Positions 46,545 to 59,192 of a DNA stretch of 64,000 nucleotides are shown piece by piece. The notes beneath the pieces are model-generated. The model was not told the origin of the DNA. It saw only the letters and a list, made by a program, of their open reading frames with translations, and searched no databases. The first letter of the stretch is position 1. Each line of letters begins with the position of its first letter. Both the position numbers and the translations under genes were made by a program. Origin of the DNA: Brassica napus (taxonomy: Eukaryota; Streptophyta; Magnoliopsida; Brassicales; Brassicaceae); contig NC_063449.1 in the NCBI RefSeq assembly GCF_020379485.1, positions 34,965,473 to 35,029,472 on the forward strand, in the 5' to 3' direction.

Positions 46545-47348
46545 ATGGTGTGTCACAAAAAAAAAATCATTCAATCAAACACCTCGACCTTATCCATTTC
46601 TTCAATCTGCAAATAACAGTATGATTAGCGATAACCATAGCGGTTAGACTGTGGTGTGTGGAATTTATGTTCAGGTTTGGGAACTATATTATACCAATCA
46701 TCGGTTTATTTGTATATTTTCGGTTTGATTGTATTTTCGTATCAAACCAAACTTAACCAGCGGCGGGAGACATTCCAAAATGTCAACATTGGTAAATCAC
46801 TAGCCAGTGCTCTGCTTTACCTTAACAAGGTTTATCAGATTCTGCTTATGAGCGTGTGTTGCGTTCTAATGAACTGCGTGCTTCCTTAGTTTACGACAAA
46901 AGCAAATTTTGGTCAAAGCCAAAAGAGTTTTGTTCACACTGGAAATGTTACAACATAACATCGTGACATTACTACTAACACTCTCAATGAAACTATCACT
47001 CACATTTAACGCCTTTGGGGGCGAAGGCAATCTTGTAGAATGATTCACCTAAGAGACGAGATAAAATGAAGGATTTGTTTTTTCCTCTCTTGTCTTGTCC
47101 AGCTTTTTAATTTCATGACTTCTATAATACTAGTTTTATCTTGGTCTCCTTTGACTTTTGACCAAAGAAAGGTAATAAACTTTTTATTTTGGTCCCTAGG
47201 TACGTGAAATTCCCATGAATCAAGGCCTCGTATCTTATAAACATAGGAATTTTAAGAAGTTACTAACAAACTGTTAAACAATAAATTAAGAAAGAAAACA
47301 TGAAGTAGCAATTATTATGGTTTGGATGTTCCAAGGATAAAGGAGGCA
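46545..47348 (+). other. TNL4 3' flank, paralogous to the TNL3 flank
   Basis: About 46620-46970 aligns by eye with 30860-31434 and contains the empty sites for the MITE (near 46871) and for Copia-2 (46955-46959). Beyond about 46970 similarity to the other copy is lost. No gene is seen in 46970-47348. Confidence 0.75.
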
Positions 47349-47359
47349 TGACTATGCTT

Positions 47360-48588
47360 TTTTTTTGTTTTGAATATAATATTAAATTTATTCAAAGAAA
47401 AAGCTTTTGTACATCATGTGTAACGTTTGTGTTCTAAACTGAAAGAGATAAACTTTCCTAAAGCATATTATCCTTGAGAAACAAACCAGAGCTGCAGAAG
47501 AGCTTCAAGTCTGTTGTTTCCCATAGCGTCGATGGATAGGCATTTGTTCTTCACTTGGCGATCAACAAATCGGACCAGCACTGCAGTAGGCATGGGGTTT
47601 GAGCCATGACGTCTTTCATTCCTTTCCCTCCAGAGAGAGTGAATGGTTGCTTGAAAAAAAATCGCGCCAGAAATCTGACCCTGCAATCGAGAGTGTTGTT
47701 GACTAGCAAAAGAATCAAACTATCCCAATCAGCACTGAAGTGTGAACCAAGAAGTCCGCGTGTTAACTTGGTCCATGCTGCCATAGTATATGCGCACTCA
47801 AAGAATAAATGGTTGCGGGTTTCCACACTATGTTGACAGAATATACAAGCTGGATCAATGCTTGAATTCCATGTGAGCATACGATCCCCAGTTGTTAACC
47901 TGTTGTGCAGAGCTAGCCATGTACAGAAAGCGTACTTAGGTGTTGCATGCTGAAACCAAACCCCTGTGTGCCAGTAAACTGTCGGAGAGGCTTGTCGAAT
48001 GAGTTGCCATGTTTTATTTGTGTTGAACAAGTTCTCGTAGGTCCTTTGTTGCTGTTGCCACAAAGGAATATCCTCTGCATCAACAGCCTTTAAACGCTGA
48101 TTCTCCAAGGCTACCTCAATCTGATTGAACACATCCACTCGATGATTCCTCTTGCGCCTGCTAAAAGCAGAGGCCACTGATGCCATTGCTCTGATACCCA
48201 TATCGATACACCCCCTGGGCCCAACTACATCAAAGAGGCACTCCATATCCGACCAGACATCATGTCAGAAGGATGTTGATCTGCCATTCCTAACCTCCAT
48301 TCTGTGGAAAACCTTGGCCTTGTCTCTATATTTCAACAGTTTACGCCATATCCATGAACCTAAAGATGTATTCTCTTTAGTAGACCAGAAGTTACCGTTA
48401 CGTAGCAGATAGGTATGAACCCACTTAACCCATAGGGACGCCTGCTGGGATGTTAGACGCCATGTGAGCTTCAAACTGCTTACCATGTTGGCCTCTTTCA
48501 AGGGACGAAGCCCCAACCCTCCCTCTCGTTTAGGTAGGCATACTATATCCCAAGAAATTTTTGCTTTTTTCGAGCTTAGCGTAGGGCC
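47360..48588 (-). mobile_element. LINE-2: 5'-truncated L1-type element
   Basis: An 11-bp target duplication, TGACTATGCTT, lies at 47349-47359 and 48589-48599. The minus-strand 3' end has an oligo-A tail (complement near 47360-47366). Only the ORF2 C-terminal part remains: RT-connection sequence near 48500, then a zf-RVT region (CIFCQ and HLFFEC) in an open frame 48246-47551, continuing after a frameshift to 47468. 5' truncation is the usual outcome of incomplete target-primed reverse transcription. Confidence 0.9.
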
Positions 48589-48599
48589 TGACTATGCTT

Positions 48600-48920
48600 G
48601 ACTTGCACTAAAGCTTTCTTACATTGCAGAAAAGGTTAGGTTATTGATTAAGAACCCAACCTAAGTTTTAGTATAAATAAATCCTTATTACACTTTTCTT
48701 AAACATATACTCTTAAGGAAATGGTTGTAATGAATCCATAACTTGCAGATTAAATTTGTCATATGTTATGCAGTTGAAAGCATCTGAATCACGAGTTCAA
48801 AAGGCGCGTGAGATATGATTGTGGTGAGGGGCGGCTAAATACTTGAGGGGACGGTCCACAAATTTAAAACCTTAATCATTGGCTAGTTACGCTTGAAAGA
48901 TAATTTTAATAAGGTGAATT
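48600..48920. other. Short spacer between LINE-2 and LINE-3
   Basis: Ordinary host DNA with no recognised gene. It separates the LINE-2 right target duplication from the LINE-3 left target duplication, showing that the two LINEs are independent insertions. Confidence 0.6.
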
Positions 48921-49311
48921 CGCAATCCGATTTTTTTTTTTTTTTGCCATCTGATGATTTCATTTCATTGCTCAAACGAGCATCAGAGTCAAGGGTACAA
49001 CACTAACAAGCTCAAGAAGACAAAGCATACCCTTTAAGATCTTAAAACAGCCTGGTCATACTAAACCCAAAAAAAACAAAAACCAAGGACTAAACTCCTT
49101 CAAACTTTATTCAAAACAACCAAAATTCTCGCCATGAAGCTCTTTAGGAGTCAATCTATAAAGAGGAAAGCCTCTCCTCATTCTCAAAGAGATCCAAAAG
49201 CCAAAAAGGAGCACCAGTAGCTACATAAGATTGAGCATAGCCACCTTTGATCACACTTTGAGCAATGAGGAAAGCTCCTCTATTAGATGTCTTCTCTTCC
49301 TTCAACACTCT

Positions 49312-52300
49312 CTACTTTTCTAATTTCTCCAATCTTTCCATAATCTGGATGTATTGACATTTGAAGTTAGGCCATGCTTTCGGTCTTAGAATAACCTTTG
49401 GAAAGGTAGAGTCATCTAAGGCTATTATGATTCTATTGAGATGATGGAAGTGAAAACATTCCGCAGACCATAAGAGCGCTTGATATTTAGCATCTTCCAA
49501 TGATCTGATATTGGAGAACGCTCGCCTACTATGAATAAGAACCTTTCCTTTGTCATTTCTAACAACCCAGGCACCTCCGCATCTAGCTTGCGATCTGTTC
49601 CAATGAACACTTATGTTCCCTTTCAGCCAACCTTTTGGAGGAACAGACCAGGACTTTGTAACATCCAACCCTGCCTCTTGTTCCTCCTGTTCACGGATCT
49701 TTTTATTTTTCTGAGCCATTAACCAAAAATCTGCTTCTTCGAAAATCTTTATCACTAAATCCAACGCAGTCATTTGTTTAGCACCAAAGATGATGCCATT
49801 TCTATACTTCCAGAGATACCACACAATCCAGGGAATAGCATTTCTTACTTCCTCAGGGATGGTTGCATTTTTCATCATTAAAATCAAGGAATGGAAGTTT
49901 GAGAAATGTGATACCTTATCAAAGCCATTCTCTGGATATGGAACATTTGCCAACGCCCATACCTGCCTGGCTATAGAGCATTGGAAGATTATGTGATTGA
50001 TAGACTCGCCTTGGAAACCGCAAGACTGGCAACATGGATCCATTTTAACTCCTCTCTTCACCAGGAGTTCCCCCACCGGAATTTCATTGCTCATAGCTCG
50101 CCAAAAGAACGTTTTAATCTTAGGAGCCGTCTGAACTTTCCAAATGGCAGCCTTCAAGACATTAATTGAAGGTTGTGCTTCAGCTTCTCTGATTTCTTCT
50201 CTTCTACGCAGATTGTTTATAAACCAGTATCCAGATTTCACCGAATAACTGCCATGCCTATTATGCAGCCAAACCCAATAATCTTCTTCCCCAAAGGCAG
50301 TTTTCATGGCCAAAATTCTTTCAATGTCTTCCTCATAAAACATATCACGAAGCTTCTCCAGATTCCAACAGCTGTTCTGATGATCAATAAGATCACTAAC
50401 CTTCAGCAACAGATCAACAAAAATATTCTTCATGAGAGGAGCTCGTCGCACTTCTCCTTCGATCCAACGATTCACCCATACAGAAACGGTTTGACCATTG
50501 CCCACATGCTTTCTCAACCCTTGAACCAAGAGTTCTTTACCAAATTGTATGCTCCGTCATGCATAAGAAGGTCTTGATCCGATCCTAGCAGAAAAAAAAT
50601 CTGAATTTTCAAAGTATCTGCTCTTAAAAACTTTCGTAAACAGTGAGTCGGGATAAGCTAAAATTCTCCAAGCTTGTTTTGCCAAAAGGGCTTGGTTGAA
50701 GCTCTGAATGTCTTTAAACCCAAGACCCCCTTGCTCTTTAGCCAAACACAATTTAGTCCAACTCAACCAATGCAATTTCCTTTTGTGCTCCAGAGAGTTC
50801 CACCAAAAGTCTGCCATTTCTTTAGTAAGATTCTCGCAAAAAATCTTGGTAAGTTTGAAACACGACATTGCATAAACCGGCATTGCCATAGCGACCCCTT
50901 TGATCAGAATTTCCTTTCCACCGAGGGACAGCGGTTTCAAAAACCAACCAGATAATCTACCCTTGAGTCTATCATAGATGAAGGCTAAGAGCTTCGTTTT
51001 AGAACCACTGAAACACTCCGGCAATCCAAAATAAGAACCAGAACCACCTTCTTTTCCAATGCCCGTAATCTCTTTGATCTCAACCTTCAGATTCTCCTTA
51101 AGCTTCGTGCCAAAAGAGATGGCTGATTTAGAAACATTAACCAGCTGCCCCGTAGCTCTTTCATAAATTTTCAGAATTTCCACCAACTTTCTAGCTTGAT
51201 CCGGAGAGGCTTTACTGATGAGCAAACAGTCATCAGCGAACAACAAATGGTGAATCATCGGTCCCTCTTCAGAAAACTGAATACCTTGAAGACTCCCATT
51301 CTCAACTGCCTTGTGGATTAAGTGAATGAGGCCCTCTGTACAAAGACCAAAGAGGAACGGAGATAAGGGGTCTCCCTGTCGAAGACCTCTTTCAGGATGA
51401 ATAAGGCCATAAGGAACATCATTGATCAAGGAAGCATAGCTGACTGTAGAGACACAGAACATGATCTTCTCAATCCAGTCTTGCTTAAACCCCAAAGCTG
51501 AGATCAATGCACGCAAGTAGCCCCATTCCACATGGTCAAAAGCCTTCGACATATCAGATTTAATCGCCATAAACTCCTTAGAGACCTTATCATTAGTTCT
51601 CAGCACAAGGATAATCTCATGGGCTATAAGAATGTTGTCTGTTATAAGCCTTTCCTCCACAAAAGCTTATTGCGTTGGAGACACAATATCTAGCATAAGC
51701 GGTTTCAACTTAGAAACCAGAAGCTTGGATATGATCTTGTAAAGGATTGAGCACAAGCTAATGGGTCTCAAGTCAGACATAAGGATAGGGTCATCAATCT
51801 TTGGGATAAAAAAAAAGATGCGTAAAGTTCCACTCAGCTGGAAACAGACCAGAGGAAAAGAAATCCTTCACCTCCTTGGTCACTTGATCACCTACAATTC
51901 CCCAATATTTTTGAAAGAATAACCCCGTCATTCCATCAGGACCAGGGGCACTCCCAGGCTTGATTGAGAATACCGCTTCTTTGACTTCTGCATTACTCAC
52001 ATCCTTGGATAAGGAGTCATTCATTGTAGGCGTAACCCTAGCAGAGAAACCTTCAAACAGCTCAGAAAATTCTCCAATATTGGCAGACTTGAAAAGGTTA
52101 GCAAAGTAAGCAGTGGCAACTTCTCCTTTAGCTTCCTCAGAAAATTGATCTTGACCAAGATCATCCTTTAGCTTAACGATTCTCTTCTTAGCTCTGTTAT
52201 GCTTGACTGAGGCATGATAATACTTTGTATTCAAGTCCCCTTTAGTTGCCCATTGCTCCTTACATCTTTGTTGCCAATATTCTTCTTCTTCTTTGTAAGT

Positions 52301-53271
52301 TTTGACAAGCTCTTTTTTTAGAAAGGTGATAGTCGTTGTTGAAGCACCTAAAGAAGACTGTTCTCTTTCCAGAGCAAACTGAATTTGATTGATCTTATCA
52401 CGCGAGTTCAAACACTCTTTCTTCTTCCAATTACTCAAGGATTTTCTACAACACTTCAGTCTCTCCGAAACAGTTGCTTCAAAGTAGGGGTGATTGGTTA
52501 ACCAGGCTTTCTTGATCTCTTCCTTAACCCCTTTTTTATGAAGAAATCTTCCATCAAAACGAAACTGTCCTCTCCTGGCCACCGAAACAGCTGAAAGCTT
52601 AACCAACACAGGTCTGTGGTCTGAACCTCTTTTGTCCAAAAAAACTTGATTAGAAGCCGGAAACAGCCGATGCCACATTTTGTTTCCAAAACACCTATCC
52701 AGCTTAGGTCCCTCTATTACCTCCCCAAGTGAAAGTATCTCCGGAACTTTGAAGTTCAACCATCTCGCCAATTTCAAGCATATCATTAAACGGTAGAAAA
52801 GATATAACACTTCTTCTAGGACCTCCTATTTTTTCATCATTGTTTCTGATCTCGTTAAAGTCCCCAAGCATACACCAAGGATCTTTTCTGAAGACTCCAA
52901 TCCGAGATAGTCTCTCCCACAAATGCGGTCTTTCACTACGAACAGGTTCACCATATACACAAGAAACAAAGAAACTGAGATTTCCAAATTGTACATGAAA
53001 ATCCAACAGGTGCTTATCAACAAACTTGAAGTCTATATACACCGAGCTTTCACATCAACGCTAGGCCGCCGCTGTACCCAATAGGATTCACTGTCATCAT
53101 CCTATCATAGCCTAGCCAGGTTTGAATATCTACCAAAACGTCTCGCTTGTTCTTCGTCTCCATCAAAAACAAAATTTCTGGGAAATGTTCTTGTCTCATC
53201 CCCCATAGTCTTGGAATCACCAGATCTTGTGCACGGCCCAAGCCCTGGCAATTCCAGCTAATCATCGTCAT
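49312..53271 (-). pseudogene. LINE-3 ORF2: endonuclease, reverse transcriptase, RNase H-like end
   Basis: Reading leftwards: endonuclease with ISWNCQGLG near 53260, LMETK near 53160, GDFNE near 52860 and an intact SDHRPV near 52610. RT has FADDCLLI near 51240, a zf-RVT region (CQSCGF, HIIFQC) lies near 50020, and an RNase H-like tail follows (about 49600-49320). The reading frame changes near 53045, 52760, 51700-51790 and 50540, so no full protein can be made. The catalytic motifs that remain suggest decay by small indels after insertion. Confidence 0.87.
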
Positions 53272-54682
53272 TTAGATATTGGGCGGTCCCTCATTTGGAA
53301 CCACCAATGGTTTCTTAAACCTTGCAGAGCTTTGAGATGGCTCAACATCATCCTGCGCCTTCCTTTTCGCATCTGACACTACACCTTCTCCAATTTGCAC
53401 TCCAGAATCTTTATCTGGAATCATGGTAGCTTTACCATTTCCCTTTCGATTAAAAGTACCCGGCCTTCTTCGAGGTCTAGCTTTCTTCAAGGGAGTCCCG
53501 TACGTACTTGGTTCTGAGAAACCCGTACTAAAACCCATCGAACCTACCTGAGAGAAAGAAGAACGAAACGACACTACTTGAGCATTAAGAATTGGCAAAT
53601 CAGAAACCACTTTTCTGATTGTAAGAACCTTGACCCTGCAGCTATCGCCGACGTCATCAACTTCACTGGATTTGAGTTTGGTTTCATCTGAACACTGAAG
53701 TCATAAACAATCCCTTTTCCTTTGTCTACATCATTAGTTATCGAAGGAGATGGTTCTAACATCAGGCAAGTCTTTCTCCCAATCGGGTCTTTCTTTAACT
53801 CTTCTAGTGATTTCCTCACTCTTTCAGCTCTAGCTCTTTTTTCAGGACCATCCGCAACCATGAGGTACATACGCATATCATCAAGAACTTCCTGTGCAAT
53901 CTTAGGCTTTCCTGTAATAGGATCCAATCCTACAAGGTCTTCAGTGATGAGACCAAACAGAGGGTCAGAAGCAGAAAGACAATCTGAGACGCCAATTCTT
54001 TTATTTCCAGCTGAAGAAGACTCTACTGCTTTAATCGGATCCACCCGCCCCTTATTGAAAAAAGGGCATTGGCTTTGCTCATGAGTGAGTCTTTGACAAT
54101 TATAACACCTTTTCTGAAGTCTTTCATAGTCGTACAGAATGTTGACCACCTCACCACCAGGCAACATCACCTTTTTTGATCTCCTGAGAGGTTTAGCAAC
54201 ATTAAACCTGACTAAAACCCTGATGTAGTCTTTGGTTTGAGGTTTATCTGGATCGAAAGCCAATTCCACCACCTGGCCTGCAAAGTCTCCAAGGGACCAC
54301 GGAGCTTTGAAAGTATAGTGATTGATGGGATGTTCCTCATCTGAACCCACACCATAAAGTATTGGAGATAATCTTCTGGAGGTCTTTCCACCCATCTCTC
54401 CAAAACAATCGGCCATAACCGAAACGTATGGACGCCTCTGTTGAGGATATCAAGAAGATCATGTTCATATTTGAAAATGAACTGGAATCTGTCCTTAGAG
54501 AGGGCCACACCCCTGACTCTGTCGTATAGTTGCCACTTCCTAGGCATCTCGAGAATCAAATCAGACATCCTCTGACATGACGGATTAAGGAGCCTTCCCA
54601 CCAAGCTCAGCGAGTTCCTTGCTGTATAATAGTATTCCGGCATGTCCGGGAGGATGAACGGAACATCGTCCTCTTCTTCCAA
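53272..54682 (-). pseudogene. LINE-3 ORF1: DUF4283 and zinc-knuckle protein
   Basis: An N-terminal DUF4283-type region (SLVGRLLNP near 54590, RWVERPPEDYL near 54390) lies in the frame 54682-54212. The sequence then continues in another frame (to 53574) with a CCHC knuckle CYNCQRLTHEQSQC near 54090. A further frame change precedes a Lys/Arg-rich tail ending near 53272. It would coat element RNA and is broken by at least two frame changes. Confidence 0.8.
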
Positions 54683-55039
54683 CGATAGATTTTAAAGTTC
54701 TTTATCAAGATGAGACGACATGACCAGCACTTCAAATCTTGATAATAACATGCAAACCACCAACTTCTACGGTCTTGAAATTTTCTTGATCGAAGAAAAT
54801 CCTTTAAGAACACGATGAACAAACACTAGAATTTTCTGAAATCAGGTTGGAAACCAGAGAAAATATCTAGAAAAAGGTTACTTTCTTAAAAGGAAATGTA
54901 TTTAATTAGCCATGTAGCCCCACTATGCTATGAGGTGTACAATAGCAAACAGGGAGATAAGCCCAAAAGAGGGAGCCAGCTATTTTACGCCGAAAGAGAA
55001 TTCTGAACTAAATTTGACTTTTTTTGTCGCAATTCGATT

Positions 55040-55974
55040 ATAGTTGACCATTAGATAATTTAACTTTGTATTTCTAGGACCTACGGAATAATATGTCGAC
55101 GGTTAATTTGAAAAATAAAATTAAAAAGCTTTGGACACTGGAAACGACAACACACACTGTGGCACTAATTTAATATTTTAATAAACTTACACAAATATCT
55201 AAAATATTTTTATATAACCAAAGCTAACGTGGCCAAGATAGCTCATACTTTTTGGCTTCATTACCTGATTAGTGATTAGATTAATTTGTAAGACATCATG
55301 CAGCCAAAAACTTAGCTGTAACCGAATATAAGATGGGGAAAGTTGATAATGCATTATTGCTAAAGTGATAAACAGGAAAACAAACTCACCACAATAAAAT
55401 GTATTAGAGTTTAAACTTGTGACTTTTAAGTCTTTATGAAAACCTCGTGATCGAGTGGTAAATTTTTTTTAAAAAAAATTACATTAATTTGAGGTTCAAT
55501 TTCCAAAGATGTAATTTTACAGATTATATAATACTCCTACAAAATTTATAGAAATTTTAGAATGCTATAAATGGAGCTATTTGTTGTGGTCATATATATT
55601 GTAAAAAAAAAATACATATCGAAGATATCATATGTATATGTAAAATCATCTATTAATCATGAAAATTTAATAACATTACGTATATATGTTTCAAATAATT
55701 TATTATTATTTATAATATATAAAAAAATTATATAGTTATGTTATCAAGTTAAAAAATCTTCTAAAGATAAATTCAAAATTTTAACCAGTACACAATTGGT
55801 TGTTTAAATTATTTAACATTATCATTTTAGTATTTTTCCAATTTTAAATTTTCATTTTTAGGGAACTTAGGAATCTGAAAATATTTGGCCAATTTCAATT
55901 TATAAAATTATCATTTAAAAAAATTTAATATTATATTTTTGAGGGTAAATGATTCTAGTAAGTAGGCAGAGAGC
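55040..55974. other. AT-rich intergenic DNA
   Basis: This stretch has no supported gene, RNA gene or transposon terminus. It lies between the LINE-3 right target duplication and the hAT-like sequence. Confidence 0.5.
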
Positions 55975-56174
55975 TAGAGATGTCAACCGAAGGCTTGTAC
56001 CGCGGGACATGGCCGTTTAAACCTGTGGCGGGGCGGGATTGGGCCTAGGATTTGTTATCCCGCAATGTTGCGGGATGGGCTTTTAGCGGGATGGCCCAAA
56101 CGAAACCGCGGTTAACCTTAAAGTCTCGCAACTTCTTCTCTTCTAATTTCGTCTGCCACCTTTAGAACAAAGGG

Positions 56175-56249
<75 letters not shown>

Positions 56250-58420
56250 GAGTCGCCACCGACTGAAATGGAGCTGGAGCTCCAGCGACGGCGATAAGCT
56301 CTGGTACTCCTATCTCGGGTTCTAAACTTCACAGATCAAACATGCATATCCGGAGATAAGTTCTTTCCTCAAACTCTCAGCGAACTCCCTTTCCATCGTA
56401 GACCAAGATCCATCTCCGGCGATGGTTTCTTCAGCGACGGTGACCGCATGCATGTCACAGGTAAAGAAAGATCTATGTAGTTACTGTATTTTTTTTTTTG
56501 TTTTTTGGAGTCTAACAGTTTTACTCGTTTTCAGGTGGGTAACATGGGTTCTCTGCTTCGATCCACCACCGGAGGTTATATTCTTCTTTGATCCACCGCC
56601 AGAGCTTTTATTTTTCTGAGATCCACCGCCGGAGCTCTTCCTTTGCTGCATGCATGGTCGTCTTCTTCACTTCATGAGCCGCTCACCGACAAATGCGACT
56701 TCCGAGGGTATGATTTGCTTCCCTTCTTACTGACTGTACATGCATTTTCTAAATATTATGTCGATTGTATTTATGTTGTTTGAGCTTGTCGTTTGTTGTT
56801 AGTAACTGATTAATAAGTATAATGTTCTGTCTATGAAGTGTGAACTTTTATTAATTGTCTTAACGCGATTATTAGATTGATGCTAAGTTATACATGCATT
56901 TATAATTTCAATAGAAAAAATTGACTTCAAAACTTATATGAAATGTAATAGACTCAAAGAATAATATATATAGTGATTTTGAAGAATTTGAGGAGTAAAT
57001 GCTTCATGTTTATTAATTATGTGAACTTGGTTGTGTAGGGGAGCAGCCTGCAGCATCAGGAAGTGTTCTGGAGCGGTCTGTAGTGTCAAGCATGATCGGA
57101 TACACTACATTGACGTATGTCCTGCGGGACAGTCCGCGAAGAAGTGTGCATTTGGCGGTATGGGTTTGGGATGACCTTTTGGAGACCGCAACCCGCGCGG
57201 ACCTGATCCGCCGTGACCCGCAAAAAGATGAACCCGCTGCGGTACGGGACGGGACGAGACGGATCAACCTGTTTGACATCTCTGCGGGAGCCTCCTTTAT
57301 TCTGTGTTTTGGGTGAAGTGAAACAATTAAATGAATAATAAAAGAGAGAGAGAGAGAGAGAGAGAGACGAGTCGCCACCGACTGAAATGGAGCTGGAGCT
57401 CCAGCGACGGCGATAAGCTCTGGTACTCCTATCTCGGGTTCTAAACTTCACAGATCAAACATGCATATCCGGAGATAAGTTCTTTCCTCAAACTCTCAGC
57501 GAACTCCCTTTCCATCGTAGACCAAGATCCATCTCCGGCGATGGTTTCTTCAGCGACGGTGACCGCATGCATGTCACAGGTAAAGAAAGATCTATGTAGT
57601 TACTGTATTTTTTTTTTTTTGTTTTTTGGAGTCTAACAGTTTTACTCGTTTTCAGGTGGGTAACATGGGTTCTCTGCTTCGATCCACCACCGGAGGTTAT
57701 ATTCTTCTTTGATCCACCGCCAGAGCTTTTATTTTTCTGAGATCCACCGCCGGAGCTCTTCCTTTGCTGCATGCATGGTCGTCTTCTTCACTTCATGAGC
57801 CGCTCACCGACAAATGCGACTTCCGAGGGTATGATTTGCTTCCCTTCTTACTGACTGTACATGCATTTTCTAAATATTATGTCGATTGTATTTATGTTGT
57901 TTGAGCTCGTCGTTTGTTGTTAGTAACTGATTAATAAGTATAATGTTCTGTCTATGAAGTGTGAACTTTTATTAATTGTCTTAACGCGATTATTAGATTG
58001 ATGCTAAGTTATACATGCATTTATAATTTCAATAGAAAAAATTGACTTCAAAAACTTATATGAAATGTAATAGACTCAAAGAATAATATATATAGTGATT
58101 TTGAAGAATTTGAGGAGTAAATGCTTCATGTTTATTAATTATGTGAACTTGGTTGTGTAGGGGAGCAGCCTGCAGCATCAGGAAGTGTTCTGGAGCGGTC
58201 TGTAGTGTCAAGCATGATCGGATACACTACATTGACGTATGTCCTGCGGGACAGTCCGCGAAGAAGTGTGCATTTGGCGGTATGGGTTCGGGATGACCTT
58301 TTGGAGACCGCAACCCGCGCGGACCTGATCCGCCGTGACCCGCAAAAAGATGAACCCGCTGCGGTACGGGACGGGACGAGACGGATCAACCTGTTTGACA
58401 TCTCTGCGGGAGCCACCTTT
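55975..58420. mobile_element. hAT-like non-autonomous element, internally duplicated
   Basis: The left end is TAGAGATGTCAAC near 55976, followed by CCGCGGGACATGG and many gcggg/cccgc motifs. The opposite end is TTGACATCTCTG near 57277-57288 and again near 58403-58414, with matching GC-rich subterminal sequence. AGAGATGTCAA termini with GC-rich subterminal repeats resemble plant hAT elements. No transposase was seen, and I could not match an 8-bp target duplication, so the assignment is provisional. The interior holds short frames with possible splice sites (cag/gtaaag near 56459, cag/gtgggt near 56535). Confidence 0.45.
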
Positions 58421-58462
58421 ATTCTGTGTTTTGGGTGAAGTGAAACAATTAAATGAATAATA
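56166..58462 (+). repeat. Recent 1119-bp tandem duplication seeded by a GA microsatellite
   Basis: Unit 1 is about 56170-57345 and unit 2 about 57345-58462. The phrase agtcgccaccgactg starts at 56251 and 57370, giving a 1119-bp period. By eye the units differ only at a handful of positions (for example gagcttgtcg/gagctcgtcg, gggtttggga/gggttcggga, one-base A and T run changes). A (GA)n run of about 70 bp precedes unit 1 and a shorter (GA)n marks the junction at about 57343-57367, placing the crossover in the microsatellite. Confidence 0.93.
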
Positions 58463-58519
58463 AAAGCACTTAAAGACAATAATAAACCAGAAGGAGAAGG
58501 AGAAGAAGAAGAAAGTGGC

Positions 58520-59192
58520 AGTGGTGGTGCTCATGGCGATGGTGGTTTCCCAGTAAAGCTAAGAGAGATAGAAATCGACATAGACAAAGAATCAAAAGAA
58601 GGATCACACCAGTCCAATACGACACGCACCCTCTGATTCACTTAGTTTCATTCAAAATTTCAAAGAGACAACAACAGTCCACTTTGTTCTGTAAGGACAG
58701 GGAGACATGCAAAACTAATCGTCGTTTCATCCAACTACTCAAAAGGTTGTCTCTCTTGTTCGAAACGCTTTTGTTGTTTTAATCTCTGTCAAAGTTTTCT
58801 CCTTTTCGTTGTATCTGTCTTGTGGCGTGTGCGATTGTTATGTTTAACCGATTTGGTAAAAAAAAGTTTTCCTCTGCAAGTCAACGCCTTTTTGCCTAAA
58901 GTGATGACAGGGCACAAATCTTGGTCGGAAGATTTCTAATTTGAGCCAATCGTCACTGATCTCTGCATCCTTTAGCTTACCCAATATAGTACTATCGAAT
59001 CAGAATTCGTTTAGACAAGACCAATTTAGAAACTTCCAGTCCCTCTTTTATTTCTATTTCTAGGTTTTCACCCTTTCTTCTTGATTTGAGCCCTTTAAAT
59101 GTTTTGTGTAATTATCCTCTTCTTCATATAATTTATGAATCATGGTTGAACTGTGTAGGTACTCTTCTTGTGAGGACAGCTTGTTGGGCGTT
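58520..59192 (+). promoter_or_regulatory. Probable promoter and 5' UTR region of the NF-YA3-like gene
   Basis: The coding exon is preceded by an AG acceptor at 59157-59158, so a 5' UTR intron is likely. An upstream non-coding exon probably lies within 58560-58760. The transcription start was not fixed. The hAT-like duplicated DNA ends only about 100 bp upstream of this region. Confidence 0.4.

Larger units (their letters stand above)
48933..55027 (-). mobile_element. LINE-3: full-length L1-type retrotransposon, dead
   Basis: The flanking duplications are cgcaatccgatt (48921-48932) and cgcaattcgatt (55028-55039), 12 bp with one mismatch. The oligo-A tail complement lies at about 48933-48946. 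The 6.1-kb element holds ORF1 and ORF2 in the usual order on the minus strand. Its proteins are clearly different from LINE-1, so it belongs to another L1 family. Confidence 0.88.

Noticed and set aside
57083..58438. Pair of near-identical 77-codon plus-strand frames and the matching minus-strand frames
   Set aside because: They are identical only because the DNA is a recent tandem duplication. They fall in GC-rich hAT-like repeats with no recognisable domain.
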